Position numbers and translations under genes: made by a program. Below the pieces are notes generated by a model. The model was not told where the DNA came from. It saw only the letters and a list, made by a program, of their open reading frames with translations, and did no database searches. A stretch of 64,000 nt of DNA from Pseudomonas asgharzadehiana. GTDB lineage: Bacteria; Pseudomonadota; Gammaproteobacteria; Pseudomonadales; Pseudomonadaceae. This document shows positions 25,727 through 36,646 of the stretch, one piece after another. How positions within the stretch are numbered: the first letter of the stretch is position 1; every line of letters begins with the position of its first letter. Location of the stretch: positions 3,968,001-4,032,000 of the forward strand of contig NZ_CP077079.1 in the NCBI RefSeq assembly GCF_019139815.1, in the 5' to 3' direction.

Positions 25727-26001
25727 GCGCCCTGCTCGCCAATGCGATCCTGTTCAGCCTGTTTTTGTTCTCGCTGGCCATGGTGCTGACCCTGGTGCGC
25801 CTGTTCAAAGGCCCCTCGGCCCAGGACCGGGTCCTGGCGCTGGACTACCTGTATATCCTGGCGATGCTGATGATGCTGGTGCTGGGCATCCGGTACGCCA
25901 GTGATACCTACTTTGAAGCGGCGCTGTTGATCGCGCTGTTCGGCTTCGTCGGCTCGTTTGCCCTGGCCAAATTCCTGCTGCGTGGGGAGGTGATTGAATG
26001 A
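25723..26001 (+). CDS. mrpF: Monovalent cation/H+ antiporter subunit F
   Basis: The 92-residue protein has three membrane helices and the MrpF signature 'VRLFKGPSAQDRVLALD' between the first two. Four-base overlaps with mrpE and mrpG show translational coupling. Confidence 0.92.
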   Translation: MSALLANAILFSLFLFSLAMVLTLVRLFKGPSAQDRVLALDYLYILAMLMMLVLGIRYASDTYFEAALLIALFGFVGSFALAKFLLRGEVIE

Positions 26002-26357
26002 TGCCGTTATGGGTGGAAATCCTCGTGGCTGTGCTGCTGGTATTAAGCAGTGTGTTCGCGCTGATCGGAGCAATTGGCTTGCTGCGCATGAAGGACTTCT
26101 TCCAGCGCATGCACCCGCCGGCGCTGGCCTCGACGCTGGGTGCATGGTGTGTGGCGTTGGCGTCGATCATCTATTTTTCGGTACTCAAGTCCGGGCCGGT
26201 GTTGCACGGTTGGTTGATCCCGATTCTGCTGTCGATCACCGTGCCGGTGACTACCCTTTTGCTGGCGCGTACGGCGCTGTTTCGCAAACGCATGGCCGGT
26301 GACGATGTGCCCGCCGAGGTCAGCAGTCGCCGAGCTGAACGCTCCAAATCAGCCTAG
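25998..26357 (+). CDS. mrpG: Monovalent cation/H+ antiporter subunit G
   Basis: The 119-residue protein has three helices and the MrpG motif 'IGLLRMKDFFQRMHPPA'. It ends the operon 22 bases before the stop of the convergent toxin-like gene, with no clear intrinsic terminator in between. Confidence 0.92.
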   Translation: MMPLWVEILVAVLLVLSSVFALIGAIGLLRMKDFFQRMHPPALASTLGAWCVALASIIYFSVLKSGPVLHGWLIPILLSITVPVTTLLLARTALFRKRMAGDDVPAEVSSRRAERSKSA

Positions 26358-26379
26358 CGACGCCATCAGCCCGTGGGTG

Positions 26380-29300
26380 CTAAGGGTGTGTTGGGACAAA
26401 ACCCTGGAGGGGCGAGCCGAACGGTAAACCGCTGTGGGGATTGATCGCATACCATTGCCCCCCTGCCTGGATCGCCTGCAACTCCACTTGGTTAACCGTG
26501 CCCTGCAGGGGAGTCACCTGCTGGGCATTCGCCTTATTGAGCATGTCGACGACCGTGGGAGTGGTGTCACGGGTGAAGCGAAGCTTTGCAAAAATATCAA
26601 CCGGTGCATACACGCCCATCCCGATTCTGACGGGGACACCCTTGCTCGAACGTCTTAAAAAGTTGGTGAGTCGACCCGGCAGGCTCGGCAGGTTGGATAA
26701 GCCATCCGCCGGGTTGAAAATGCCACGCAGCAATGCCGTGCCTTCCTTAAGAGCAGAAATGCCAAATGCCTGCTTGTTCAGGCGCGAGGCAAACTTGACC
26801 GCCTTCCAGGCTTTGCGGGCGCCCTGAAGTCCTCCCGCGCCAATCAGCAGCAATGCATCGATTGCCAGATTCTTTAAGCCGTCTTTGACGTTGCCCTCAT
26901 AGATATCCACCAATGGGCCGATGAACGAAATCATCGACACCAGTGCGCGACCGTTCTCCCCACTCGTCAGACGATTGACGTAGCCTCGAACAGTGTCTTC
27001 GCTGGGCAGCATGGCATTGGCATGGTCAATGAGTTCCTGGCGATGCCCGCTGAAATTGCCCAGGTAATTACCCGTCAGGACAGTGTCGACAATCGCCTGG
27101 CTTTTAGCCGAGGCAAAGGTGTCGGGCACCCAGTCATTACGGTTGTCGCCGGCGCCTTTGGCCGTTGACCCCGCCAGGGAAGCACCGACTTTGGAAATGA
27201 TGACCTTAGACCAGGTGTTCTCGCGAGGGGCTTCCCCGGTGAGGTAGGCGTTGAAATCAAAAGGCTGCCTTGTGCCCCGCAGATACCAGTGGGTCTTCTC
27301 GCCACTTCTCCATCTGGGCACGGTCTCTTTTTCAAGGACGCCCCCCTTCAGGTTCAATGACTTGTTCCCCGCCAGACTGGCCGTGCGATCAATGATCGTC
27401 CCGGACGTGGGAAAAAATTCGAGGTAGCGGTATTTACCGTTGTATTTGCTGCGCAGCAGTACCCCGTGCCACCCACGGTTCCGGGCTACCTTATTGCCCT
27501 TGGCAGCGTCATCCTTCTGCGTTTCACCGGTTTCCCGACGCAGCCTGTAGACGTCGACCTCCCCCCATTCAAGCGCCTGCCGAACGTCAAGCGGCAGGTT
27601 TGCAAGGCTCATCTTCATCAGCGAGGGCATCGCACCTTTGACATCACTCAGGTACTCATCGACTGCACCTGCGACCTGATCGGCAATACGCGGAAGTGTC
27701 TGTATTCGGGCTTCAAATTGCGCTTGGGTCATTCGAGGGTGGCTGAATTTGAACCAATGCTCATGCAGATCGCCCGTTGCATACGCCTCGACCAAGGTCG
27801 GCCACTTCGTATTAATGCCCACACCCGATAGGCTGTGTTTCGTCGCGGGCTTGGTCAACGTGAGCGTTTCGATCTCGCGCTCGGTCAGCTCGGGAAATGC
27901 CTGTTTCAGTGCCTTGATCGCCAGACTGCTACGCGTGGGCGGCGCCGTCCCCAGTGTGACGACGGACTGCTCGAGCGCCTCGCTGCGACGGGCTATGGCG
28001 CTAGACGCCAACTGGTAATCCTCTGGCGTATAGCGGTTGTCGCTGCGCCGCGGCACGGCCCCCGTCATGACCCCTGCATCCAGCACCAACTTGGCACCCA
28101 GCCCTATGGCCAGGACCTGTTGTTGCGGCTGCACGGCTTGCAGGGTGGTCAATGCGCCAAGCTCGGTGAGGCTCATGCCGCGACTGGCGCCGGCACCGCC
28201 CCACACTTCAGCCAATGCGGTGCCCAGGCTGAGCGTCATCCACGCCGGGCTGCCGATACGTATTTTGCCTGGCGCCTGGCGTAGCGGCCCGGGGAGCGCT
28301 GCAGACTCCTGCTGGTCCGGTTTCACCAAAAACTCCGGGGCGGCATGTGCCAGGAACAGATGAGCCACCAACGGTGCAGCCCGTACGCTCACGCCTTTCT
28401 TCTCGATCAGGTGCTTTTCAAAGTCTTTGCGTACGGCCCCCATCTCACGGCCCATGTTGGCCGGCGTATAAAACGGGTAACCCGCGGCGCTTCCCGGGAC
28501 GCCGGGAACATCTGGGTCGACACTGAGCAGGATGGCGCTGGTCAGCAGGTTTTTGTGTTGCGCGGCATCACTGTCGGCGTTCCCCGTATACCAATTCAAC
28601 GCCTGGGCGAGCTCCAGCCCCCACTGCCGGGCCTGCGGGGTGTTGAGTATGTCGTCCCAGATCTGGTCTGCCTTGGCGGCTGTTTCCTGCGGGTCGACGT
28701 GTGTCACCGCGTGCAGGCCCAAGGCGAACCCTATCGTATTGGCGCCATACTTCTGATCCGTCGCCAACGCGATCAACTTGGTTTTGTCACCCGCCGACAA
28801 GGCGCCCGCAGCCCAATGCTGAGGCAGTAATGTCGCGTAATTACCGACAGGCGTCGTCGGCGCGAAGTAGGTGCGCAGCCATTTGGCAGCGGCGCGAGCC
28901 TGGCCGGCGGTATCGAGCGCCCCCAGGCCCATCGACCTGGCGACCTGGCGCAGATCGTGGCTATCGTCTGAATAGAGCGCGTTACCGAACGGTTCGCTCG
29001 ACACGACAACCGCCGCCAATGCGTCTTTCAGCGGCTGGCTCCAACGGTCACTGACAGGTACCTCCAACCATTGATTCAGCGTGGGTTGCAGCACTTGCAG
29101 ACGGCCTTCGCTGATACGCACCGGCCGGTCCGGCAATGTTTGCCCAAGGTCCGCCAAAACACCCTGCATCTCGGGGCGTGCAATCAGCTCGGCCAGGCGT
29201 GTGCGAGCCTCGTGATCGCTCTTTAACGGGTGTGTTCGAGACACCTCGAACGCGGTAGCCGATAACGCTATCGGCTTATCGTCTTCAAGGCCCTGCGCCA

Positions 29301-30165
29301 CTCGCTCCAAGGCGTCCGCCAGGTTGTGTCGGTCGTCCATTTCATCGATACCGCGCTTGGCCCATTCGAGCCTGAGTTGGCGGTTACGTGTCTGGGCTGT
29401 GGAGAGCGCGGGCCAACCCGCCTCCAGCGTCGCGGCCAATGCGCTCGCTTGCTCCGGGGTGTGAGGCGGCTGAACGCCATAAAACAGGCTCGCCACGTTG
29501 CGAGAAATGTGCGAGCTGGCGGCAGAGACGTAAGGCACGCCGTGGTGTGAGGGGTCCAGTGCTTCGAGCGCACGCATCACTCGACCGGATATTTGCCACC
29601 AGCCGCAGGTGTCTTGCAACGCATAGGTTTGGCGGGTGACCACACCATCGCGGGTGACCAGGCCCGTTACGCCGTTGTGGCCAATAACGACCGAGTCCAG
29701 TGAAAACCCCTTGCTCCTCAACCAGGCCAGTACTTCGGGCTGATTCACCACTTGCTTGTAGATCTCGAACGGTCGCGAGATCAGGGCGTTCGCGGGTACG
29801 CTCACCGACGAGTCAGACACGCTTGCCATTTTCCCGGTCAATTGTGTTTGCAGGGTTTTATCTGCTTCGACGGAGGCAGACGCCGGGCCATCCAGCATGC
29901 CCAGGGTGTGACGCGTGGCGCTGGAGGGCACGTTCAAAAGCGAGCGTTTTTCGCGCCGTGCAGCGGTTTCCTCGAACGCTGATGTACCAAAGGGAAGCGG
30001 CGCCACGTGCCCGCCCGGCGCTCGCAATAACCCGTTGCCTGGAGGCGAGCCGGGCTGCGCAGTGTTCTCAGACGAAACGGCGATGCGCGGGCCCTCAGGC
30101 TCAGGCGATGGGTGGGAGGGGTACAGACTGTTGCGTGCGTGGAGATTGATCATGGAGACCGGCAT
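26380..30165 (-). CDS. Large toxin/effector-like protein of unknown activity
   Basis: From the ATG at 30165 (AGAGGG six bases upstream; an in-frame TTG at 30171 is less likely) the protein has 1261 residues. There is no signal peptide. The first 100 residues are low in complexity and rich in Ser/Pro/Ala, as in many secreted effectors. The middle is mostly helical and not recognised. A basic-aromatic block near residues 920-1010 ('WHGVLLRSKYNGKYRYLEFF', 'THWYLRGTRQPFDFN') precedes a hydrophobic stretch near 1085-1130 ('VSMISFIGPLVDIYEGNVKD', 'LAIDALLLIGAGGL'). That order resembles the large Pseudomonas proteins annotated as dermonecrotic-toxin-like, including the one at 52851. No catalytic motif was identified. 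No secretion or immunity gene is adjacent. Confidence 0.7.
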   Translation of the reverse strand: MPVSMINLHARNSLYPSHPSPEPEGPRIAVSSENTAQPGSPPGNGLLRAPGGHVAPLPFGTSAFEETAARREKRSLLNVPSSATRHTLGMLDGPASASVEADKTLQTQLTGKMASVSDSSVSVPANALISRPFEIYKQVVNQPEVLAWLRSKGFSLDSVVIGHNGVTGLVTRDGVVTRQTYALQDTCGWWQISGRVMRALEALDPSHHGVPYVSAASSHISRNVASLFYGVQPPHTPEQASALAATLEAGWPALSTAQTRNRQLRLEWAKRGIDEMDDRHNLADALERVAQGLEDDKPIALSATAFEVSRTHPLKSDHEARTRLAELIARPEMQGVLADLGQTLPDRPVRISEGRLQVLQPTLNQWLEVPVSDRWSQPLKDALAAVVVSSEPFGNALYSDDSHDLRQVARSMGLGALDTAGQARAAAKWLRTYFAPTTPVGNYATLLPQHWAAGALSAGDKTKLIALATDQKYGANTIGFALGLHAVTHVDPQETAAKADQIWDDILNTPQARQWGLELAQALNWYTGNADSDAAQHKNLLTSAILLSVDPDVPGVPGSAAGYPFYTPANMGREMGAVRKDFEKHLIEKKGVSVRAAPLVAHLFLAHAAPEFLVKPDQQESAALPGPLRQAPGKIRIGSPAWMTLSLGTALAEVWGGAGASRGMSLTELGALTTLQAVQPQQQVLAIGLGAKLVLDAGVMTGAVPRRSDNRYTPEDYQLASSAIARRSEALEQSVVTLGTAPPTRSSLAIKALKQAFPELTEREIETLTLTKPATKHSLSGVGINTKWPTLVEAYATGDLHEHWFKFSHPRMTQAQFEARIQTLPRIADQVAGAVDEYLSDVKGAMPSLMKMSLANLPLDVRQALEWGEVDVYRLRRETGETQKDDAAKGNKVARNRGWHGVLLRSKYNGKYRYLEFFPTSGTIIDRTASLAGNKSLNLKGGVLEKETVPRWRSGEKTHWYLRGTRQPFDFNAYLTGEAPRENTWSKVIISKVGASLAGSTAKGAGDNRNDWVPDTFASAKSQAIVDTVLTGNYLGNFSGHRQELIDHANAMLPSEDTVRGYVNRLTSGENGRALVSMISFIGPLVDIYEGNVKDGLKNLAIDALLLIGAGGLQGARKAWKAVKFASRLNKQAFGISALKEGTALLRGIFNPADGLSNLPSLPGRLTNFLRRSSKGVPVRIGMGVYAPVDIFAKLRFTRDTTPTVVDMLNKANAQQVTPLQGTVNQVELQAIQAGGQWYAINPHSGLPFGSPLQGFVPTHP

Positions 30166-30410
30166 ATTCAACCCTCTTGAAAGAGACTTTTGAAAATGTC
30201 CTCGTCCTAAGAACAGGTGCTGTCAAACGCGTTACCTATGCATCAGCGGGTAGAGGTTATGTGAACCTGTCATCGCTGATCGGCAGGCCAGAGAGGCCTC
30301 TTATTCGCTAAGTGGGGAAGTGGCGGCGGGCGGTTCCATTTCATACAGGCTTGCGGGCTTGCCTCTCACATCACTTGAGATCGCGAGGAGAGCGTTGAGA
30401 ACACAAAAAA

Positions 30411-30437
30411 AAACGCCCCGAACCAGTCGGGGCGTTT
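30411..30437 (-). terminator. Rho-independent terminator of cysS
   Basis: AAACGCCCCGA (30411-30421) pairs with TCGGGGCGTTT (30427-30437) around a five-base loop. On the minus strand it is followed by a run of nine T, 26 bases after the cysS stop. The remaining sequence from 30166 to 30410 shows no ORF; it should hold the promoter of the toxin-like gene, which I could not place. Confidence 0.88.
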
Positions 30438-30462
30438 TTATTCAGCGTGCGGCAACCAAGCG

Positions 30463-31845
30463 TCAGTCAGCCAACCGCCACGTCGTCCCACCCTTGCCGT
30501 CTTCCAACACCACACCCATCGCGGTCAGTTGGTCACGGATACGGTCGGACTCCGCCCAGTCCTTGCCTGCGCGAGCGGCCAGGCGCGCCTGAATCAGCGC
30601 ATCCACCTCAGCCGCATCCACACGCCCTTCAGCGCCGGCTTGCAGGAAGTCATCGGCGTGCATCTGCAACACGCCCAGCACGCTGGCCAGCTCTTTGAGG
30701 CGCGCCGCCAGGCCCGCCGCCGCGTCGAGATCGCTCTCGCGCAGGCGGTTGATCTCGCGCACCATTTCGAACAGCACCGCGCAGGCTTCCGGGGTGCCGA
30801 AGTCGTCGTTCATGACTTCGGTAAAGCGTGCCACGAACGCTTCGCCGCCGGCCGGAGCCACTGCGGGAAGGCCTTTCAACGCGTGGTAGAACCGCTCCAG
30901 GGCGCCCTTGGCATCCTTGAGGTTGTCTTCCGAGTAGTTGATGGCGCTGCGGTAATGGCTGGACACCAGCAGGTAACGCACCACTTCCGGGTGGTACTTT
31001 TCCAGCACGTCGCGGATGGTGAAGAAGTTGTTCAAGGACTTGGACATCTTCTCGCCATTGATGCGGATCATGCCGCAGTGCATCCAGGCGTTGGCGTAGG
31101 TCTTGCCGGTGGCGGCTTCGCTCTGGGCGATTTCGTTTTCGTGGTGCGGGAACTCCAGGTCGCTGCCGCCGCCATGAATGTCGAAGGTCTCGCCCAGGCA
31201 GCAGGTGGACATCACCGAGCATTCGATGTGCCAACCCGGACGCCCGGCGCCCCATGGCGACTCCCAGCTTGGCTCGCCGGGCTTGGTGGCTTTCCACAGC
31301 ACGAAATCGAGCGGGTCCTGCTTGGCTTCGTCGACTTCGATGCGCGCGCCGATGCGCAGGTCTTCGATCTTCTTGCGCGACAGCTTGCCGTAGCCCATGA
31401 ACTTGGCGACGCGGTAGTACACGTCGCCATTGCCGGGGGCGTAGGCATAGCCCTTGTCGATCAGGGTCTGGATCATCGCGTGCATGCCAGGGATGTGGTC
31501 AGTGGCACGCGGTTCCATGTCCGGCTTGAGGATGTTGAGGCGCGCCTCGTCCTCGTGCATCGCGGTGATCATGCGCTCGGTCAGCGCGTCGAACGCCTCG
31601 CCGTTTTCATTGGCGCGGTTGATGATCTTGTCGTCGATGTCGGTGATGTTGCGCACATAGGTCAGGTCGTAACCGCTGAAACGCAACCAGCGGGTCACCA
31701 GGTCGAAGGCAACCATGCTGCGGCCGTGGCCGATGTGGCAGTAGTCGTACACGGTCATGCCGCACACGTACATGCGCACTTTGTTGCCATCGAGCGGCTT
31801 GAAGACTTCTTTGGTCTTGCTGAGTGTGTTGTAGATCGTTAACAC
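30463..31845 (-). CDS. cysS: Cysteinyl-tRNA synthetase
   Basis: The 460-residue protein is a class I aminoacyl-tRNA synthetase. It has the HIGH-like motif in '[17 protein letters not shown]', zinc-site residues (Cys28 and the '[10 protein letters not shown]' / '[11 protein letters not shown]' region) and KMSKS in '[16 protein letters not shown]'. It charges tRNA-Cys in the cytosol. It lies 15 bases downstream of glnS and is probably cotranscribed with it. The length and gene order match other pseudomonads. Confidence 0.97.
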   Translation of the reverse strand: MLTIYNTLSKTKEVFKPLDGNKVRMYVCGMTVYDYCHIGHGRSMVAFDLVTRWLRFSGYDLTYVRNITDIDDKIINRANENGEAFDALTERMITAMHEDEARLNILKPDMEPRATDHIPGMHAMIQTLIDKGYAYAPGNGDVYYRVAKFMGYGKLSRKKIEDLRIGARIEVDEAKQDPLDFVLWKATKPGEPSWESPWGAGRPGWHIECSVMSTCCLGETFDIHGGGSDLEFPHHENEIAQSEAATGKTYANAWMHCGMIRINGEKMSKSLNNFFTIRDVLEKYHPEVVRYLLVSSHYRSAINYSEDNLKDAKGALERFYHALKGLPAVAPAGGEAFVARFTEVMNDDFGTPEACAVLFEMVREINRLRESDLDAAAGLAARLKELASVLGVLQMHADDFLQAGAEGRVDAAEVDALIQARLAARAGKDWAESDRIRDQLTAMGVVLEDGKGGTTWRLAD

Positions 31846-31860
31846 GACAACTCCCTTAAA

Positions 31861-33561
31861 TCACTGGCCCCACGAATCACGCAAGGTCACGGTACGGTTG
31901 AATACCGGATGACCAGGTTTGGAGTCCTTGATATCCGCGCAGAAGTAACCTTCGCGCTCGAACTGGAAACGGTCTTCCGGCTGTGCGTCGCCAAGCGATG
32001 GCTCGGCACGACAACCCGTGAGTACTTGCAGGGAGTCAGGGTTGATGTTGTCGAGGAAACTCGCGCTGTCTTCGGCCTTCTCGGGGTTGGGCGAACGGAA
32101 CAGACGATCGTACAGGCGCACTTCGCACTCGATGCTGGCAGCGGCCGGCACCCAGTGGACCACACCCTTGACCTTGCGGCCTTCAGGGTTCTTGCCCAGG
32201 GTGTCCGGGTCGTACGAGCAATGCAGTTCGACGATGTTGCCATCGGCGTCCTTGATCGCTTCGTCAGCGCGGATCACGTAGCTGCCACGCAGGCGCACTT
32301 CGCCATTGGGCTCCAGGCGCTTGTAGCCCTTCGGCGGTTCTTCCATGAAGTCATCGCGGTCGATGTAGAGTTCACGGGCGAACGGCAGCTTGCGCACGCC
32401 GAGTTCTTCTTTTTGCGGGTGACGCGGCAGTTCGAGGTGTTCGACCTGGTCTTGCGGGTAGTTGGTGATCACGACTTTCAGCGGGCGCAGCACGCACATG
32501 GCGCGCGGGGCGTTGGCGTCGAGGTCCTGGCGGATGCTGAATTCGAGCATGCCAAAGTCGACCACGCCGTCGGAACGGTTGGTGCCGACCATGTCGCAGA
32601 AGTTGCGGATCGACGCCGGGGTGTAGCCGCGACGGCGGAAGCCCGACAGCGTCGACATGCGCGGGTCATCCCAGCCATGCACGTGTTTTTCATCGACCAG
32701 TTGCTTGAGCTTGCGCTTGCTGGTGATGGTGTAGTTCAGGTTCAGGCGGCTGAATTCGTACTGGCGCGGCTGCGCCGGCACCGGCAGGTTGCTCAGGAAC
32801 CACTCGTACAGCGGGCGATGGCTTTCGAATTCCAGGGTGCAGATGGAGTGGGTGATGCCTTCGATGGCGTCCGACTGACCGTGGGTGAAATCGTAGTTGG
32901 GGTAGATGCACCACTTGTCACCGGTCTGGTGGTGGTGGGCGTGGCGGATGCGGTACATGATCGGGTCGCGCAGGTTCATGTTCGGCGAGGCCATGTCGAT
33001 CTTGGCGCGCAACACGCGGGCGCCGTCCGGGAACTCACCGGCGCGCATGCGGGCGAACCAGTCGAGGTTCTCCTCCACGGAGCGGTCACGGAACGGGCTG
33101 TTCTTGCCCGGCTCGGTGAGGCTGCCACGGTATTCCTTGGCTTGCTCGGGGCTCAGGTCGTCGACGTAGGCCTTGCCGGCCTTGATCAGCTCGACGGCCC
33201 AGTCGTGCAACTGGTCGAAGTACTGCGAGGCATAGCGCACTTCACCGGACCATTCGAAGCCCAGCCACTTCACGTCGCTTTCGATCGCGTCGATGTATTC
33301 CTGGTCTTCCTTGGCCGGGTTGGTGTCGTCGAAACGCAAGTGCGTGACGCCACCGAACTCCTGGGCCAGGCCGAAGTTCACACAGATCGACTTGGCGTGA
33401 CCGATGTGCAGATAGCCGTTGGGCTCTGGCGGGAAACGGGTGACGATCTGCGTGTGCTTGCCCGAATCCAGGTCCGCCTGGATGATCGGGCGCAGGAAAT
33501 TGACCGGGACGGCAGGTCCGGCCTTGGCGTTCGAGGTAGGGTCGACAGTGGGCTTGCTCAT
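31861..33561 (-). CDS. glnS: Glutaminyl-tRNA synthetase
   Basis: The ATG at 33561 gives 566 residues starting [20 protein letters not shown]; the open frame to 33660 adds a cysteine-rich stretch not seen in the family and was dropped. The class I motif is '[20 protein letters not shown]', and the KMSKS counterpart is '[12 protein letters not shown]'. A C-terminal anticodon-binding beta-barrel region begins near residue 345. The gene is divergent from ppiB. Confidence 0.97.
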   Translation of the reverse strand: MSKPTVDPTSNAKAGPAVPVNFLRPIIQADLDSGKHTQIVTRFPPEPNGYLHIGHAKSICVNFGLAQEFGGVTHLRFDDTNPAKEDQEYIDAIESDVKWLGFEWSGEVRYASQYFDQLHDWAVELIKAGKAYVDDLSPEQAKEYRGSLTEPGKNSPFRDRSVEENLDWFARMRAGEFPDGARVLRAKIDMASPNMNLRDPIMYRIRHAHHHQTGDKWCIYPNYDFTHGQSDAIEGITHSICTLEFESHRPLYEWFLSNLPVPAQPRQYEFSRLNLNYTITSKRKLKQLVDEKHVHGWDDPRMSTLSGFRRRGYTPASIRNFCDMVGTNRSDGVVDFGMLEFSIRQDLDANAPRAMCVLRPLKVVITNYPQDQVEHLELPRHPQKEELGVRKLPFARELYIDRDDFMEEPPKGYKRLEPNGEVRLRGSYVIRADEAIKDADGNIVELHCSYDPDTLGKNPEGRKVKGVVHWVPAAASIECEVRLYDRLFRSPNPEKAEDSASFLDNINPDSLQVLTGCRAEPSLGDAQPEDRFQFEREGYFCADIKDSKPGHPVFNRTVTLRDSWGQ

Positions 33562-33798
33562 AGGATCCTTGAACAGACAGGTTCGTGGCCGGTTGGGGCC
33601 AGATAAAACAAAGGGCTCATGATAGCCGAAGCAGTCAAGACACTGACAGAGCGCGGCCAATTAATTGCCCGGGCGGTAAAAAACCACCTCGAAATTCGCA
33701 CAGGGCAGGCTAAACTGCGCGCCTTGGCCGCCGTTTAGCCAGACAGGTAAAGCGTTTATTCGCCCAAACCCACGAATTCCCTGAAAAGAGTAGTGAAC

Positions 33799-34305
33799 AT
33801 GACTCAAGTGAAACTGACCACCAACCACGGTGACATCGTCATCGAACTGAACGCCGAGAAAGCGCCGATCACCGTCGCCAACTTCATCGAGTACGTGAAG
33901 GCCGGCCACTACGAAAACACTGTTTTCCACCGTGTCATCGGCAACTTCATGATCCAGGGCGGCGGTTTCGAGCCGGGCATGAAAGAGAAGAAAGACAAGC
34001 GCCCAAGCATCCAGAACGAAGCGGATAACGGCCTTTCCAACGACAAGTACACCGTCGCCATGGCCCGTACCATGGAGCCGCATTCGGCCTCCGCGCAGTT
34101 CTTCATCAACGTCGCCGACAACGCCTTCCTGAACCACAGCGGCAAGAACGTGCAGGGTTGGGGCTACGCGGTGTTCGGTAAAGTCACCGCAGGCACCGAC
34201 GTTGTCGACAAGATCAAAGGCGTGTCCACCACCTCCAAGGCCGGTCACCAGGACGTTCCCGCCGAAGACGTGATCGTCGAGAAAGCCGAGATCATCGAAG
34301 CGTGA
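33799..34305 (+). CDS. ppiB: Cytosolic-type peptidyl-prolyl cis-trans isomerase (cyclophilin)
   Basis: The ATG at 33799 (AAGAG eight bases upstream) gives 168 residues and is preferred to the in-frame GTG at 33793. Cyclophilin motifs are '[19 protein letters not shown]', '[15 protein letters not shown]' and '[10 protein letters not shown]'. There is no signal peptide, so it acts in the cytosol on X-Pro bonds. Its TGA overlaps the GTG start of lpxH (GTGA). Confidence 0.95.
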   Translation: MTQVKLTTNHGDIVIELNAEKAPITVANFIEYVKAGHYENTVFHRVIGNFMIQGGGFEPGMKEKKDKRPSIQNEADNGLSNDKYTVAMARTMEPHSASAQFFINVADNAFLNHSGKNVQGWGYAVFGKVTAGTDVVDKIKGVSTTSKAGHQDVPAEDVIVEKAEIIEA

Positions 34306-35051
34306 TATTGCTGATTTCAGACTTGCATCTGGAACAGGAGCGCCCGGACATCACCCGGGCGTTTCTGGATCTGCTCCACGGCCGCGCCCGTGGTGCCCAG
34401 GCGTTGTACATTCTGGGGGACTTCTTCGAAGCCTGGATTGGCGACGATGGGATGACCGCCTTCCAGCGTTCGATTGGCGAGGCTCTGCGTGAGCTGAGCG
34501 ACAGCGGCACCCCGATTTTCATCATGCACGGCAACCGCGATTTCCTGATCGGCAAGGCGTTCTGCAAAGCCGCAGGCGCCACCCTGCTCAAGGACCCGAG
34601 TGTCGTGCAGTTTTACGGCGAACCCGTGCTGCTGATGCACGGCGACAGCCTGTGTACCCGCGACCTCGGCTATATGAAGCTGCGGCGCATCCTGCGTAAC
34701 CCGCTCGTGCTGTTTATCCTGCGTCACCTGCCTTTGCGTACCCGCCACAGGCTGGCGCGCAAGCTGCGCAGTGAAAGCCGTGCGCAAACCCGCATGAAGG
34801 CCAACGACATTGTCGATGTGACGCCCGAGGAAGTGCCACGGGTGATGCAGCACTTTGGCGTGCGTACCCTGGTCCACGGCCACACCCACCGCCCGGCCAT
34901 CCACAAATTGCAGATCGGTGACCAGGCGGCCAAGCGCATTGTGCTGGGGGACTGGGACAAGCAAGGCTGGGCCTTGCAGGTGGATGAGCAGGGGTTCGCG
35001 TTGGCGGCGTTTGATTTTGTGAACCCGCAGTTGGCGCTGCCTGGCGCCTGA
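34302..35051 (+). CDS. lpxH: UDP-2,3-diacylglucosamine diphosphatase
   Basis: The 249-residue protein starts with GTG, coupled to ppiB. It has all metallophosphoesterase motifs: 'LISDLHL', '[13 protein letters not shown]', '[10 protein letters not shown]', 'LMHGDSLCT' and 'LVHGHTHRP'. It hydrolyses UDP-2,3-diacylglucosamine to lipid X in lipid A synthesis at the inner membrane. The ppiB-lpxH order next to glnS-cysS is typical of Pseudomonas. Confidence 0.95.
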   Translation: MILLISDLHLEQERPDITRAFLDLLHGRARGAQALYILGDFFEAWIGDDGMTAFQRSIGEALRELSDSGTPIFIMHGNRDFLIGKAFCKAAGATLLKDPSVVQFYGEPVLLMHGDSLCTRDLGYMKLRRILRNPLVLFILRHLPLRTRHRLARKLRSESRAQTRMKANDIVDVTPEEVPRVMQHFGVRTLVHGHTHRPAIHKLQIGDQAAKRIVLGDWDKQGWALQVDEQGFALAAFDFVNPQLALPGA

Positions 35052-35116
35052 CTCAAGCACACCGTCGTTCAAACGTGAATAGAGATCCAATTGAATTGCA
35101 TTACAGCCTTCAGCGG

Positions 35117-36646
35117 TCAGTGACCTGAAGCCGCAGGCCCCGCCTTGGCGGTAAACGGCGGCTTGGCCAGCCACACCAACAGCATCAACCCGGCGAATAT
35201 CCACCCCATCAAGGTGAAGTAGTCCACGGTGGACATCATGTACGCCTGGCTGGTCAGTATCTGGTCCAGTTGCGTGTATGCCTTCTGCCCTGCCCCACCC
35301 AGCGCCTGCAAGGCGTCGCGCGTGGCCGAGTCATAAACGGTCATGTTCTCGCTCATGTAGGCATGGTGTTGGTCGGCCCGGCGAATCCAGATCCATGTGG
35401 TGAGCGACGCCGCAAAGCTGCCGCCCAGGGTCCGCAGGAAAGTGGCCAGGCCGGCGCCGTCGGCAATCTGCTGCGGCGGCAGGTCGGACATCAGGATGCT
35501 CAAGGTCGGCATGAAGAACAGCGCCACGCCGATGCCCATGAACAACTGCACCAGGGCGATGTGGGTGAAGTCCACCTCGTTAGTGAAGCCGGCGCGCATG
35601 AAGCAACTCAACCCCATCGCCAGGAACGACAGCCCCGCCAGCAGGCGCAGGTCGAACTTGTGCGCATACTTACCCACGAACGGCGACATCAGCACCGGCA
35701 GAATACCGATCGGCGCCACCGCCAGCCCGGCCCAGGTGGCGGTGTAGCCCATCTGGGTTTGCAGCCACTGCGGCAGGATCAGGTTGATGCCGAAGAAGCC
35801 CGCATAGCCGCCGATCAACACAATGGTGCCGATACGGAAGTTGCGGTAGGCAAACAAGCGCAGGTTGACCACTGGGTGCTTGTCGGTCATTTCCCAGATC
35901 ACGAACACCGCCAGGGCAATCACCGAAATCGCCGCGCCGATGAGGATGAAGTTGGATTCGAACCAGTCCAGGTCATTGCCCTTGTCGAGGATGATCTGCA
36001 GGGCGCCGACGCCCACGATCAAGCTGAGCAAACCGACGTAATCCATCGGCTGGTAGCTGGTCACCACCGGGCGTTTTTTCAACTGCGAACGCACCACCAT
36101 CGCCGCAAAGATACCGATGGGCACGTTGATGAAAAAGATCCATGGCCAGCTGTAGCTGTCGGTGATCCAGCCGCCGAGGATAGGCCCGGCAATCGGCGCC
36201 ACCACTGTGACCATCGCCAGCAACGCCAGGGCCATGCCGCGCCTGGCGGGCGGATACACCGCAATCAGCAGGGTCTGGGTCATCGGGTACAACGGCCCGG
36301 CCACCAGGCCTTGCAGCACCCGAAAGCCGATCAGCTCGGGCATCGAGGTAGAAATACCGCAGAGGAACGAGGCCAGCACAAACAGCAGGGTTGCCCACAG
36401 GAACAGCTTCACCTCGCCGAAGCGACGGCTCAGCCAGCCGGTGAGCGGCAAGGCGATGGCGTTGCTCACGGCAAACGAGGTGATCACCCAGGTGCCCTGC
36501 TCCGAACTCACACCCAGGTTGCCGGAAATGGTCGGCAACGCCACGTTGGCGATGGTGGTGTCGAGCACCTGCATAAAGGTCGCCAGCGACAGGCCAATGG
36601 TGGCCATCAACAGGCTGGGTGGCGTGAAGGAGGCGTTATTGCTCAT
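35117..36646 (-). CDS. emrB: DHA2-family drug:H+ antiporter (EmrB-like)
   Basis: The 509-residue protein has 14 membrane helices. The start 'LATFMQVLDTTIANVALPTI' is the DHA2 motif D1 and 'WRWIFFINVPIG'-like 'WPWIFFINVPIGIF' lies in helix 6. It is the inner-membrane pump of an EmrAB-type tripartite system. Its ATG overlaps the stop of the adaptor gene by one base. It is the last gene of the MarR-OMF-EmrA-EmrB operon. The substrates are probably hydrophobic toxicants; these cannot be read from sequence. Confidence 0.92.
   Translation of the reverse strand: MSNNASFTPPSLLMATIGLSLATFMQVLDTTIANVALPTISGNLGVSSEQGTWVITSFAVSNAIALPLTGWLSRRFGEVKLFLWATLLFVLASFLCGISTSMPELIGFRVLQGLVAGPLYPMTQTLLIAVYPPARRGMALALLAMVTVVAPIAGPILGGWITDSYSWPWIFFINVPIGIFAAMVVRSQLKKRPVVTSYQPMDYVGLLSLIVGVGALQIILDKGNDLDWFESNFILIGAAISVIALAVFVIWEMTDKHPVVNLRLFAYRNFRIGTIVLIGGYAGFFGINLILPQWLQTQMGYTATWAGLAVAPIGILPVLMSPFVGKYAHKFDLRLLAGLSFLAMGLSCFMRAGFTNEVDFTHIALVQLFMGIGVALFFMPTLSILMSDLPPQQIADGAGLATFLRTLGGSFAASLTTWIWIRRADQHHAYMSENMTVYDSATRDALQALGGAGQKAYTQLDQILTSQAYMMSTVDYFTLMGWIFAGLMLLVWLAKPPFTAKAGPAASGH

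Noticed and set aside
33562..33660. N-terminal extension of GlnS
   Set aside because: Cysteine-rich, unlike any glutaminyl-tRNA synthetase; the ATG at 33561 gives the standard start.
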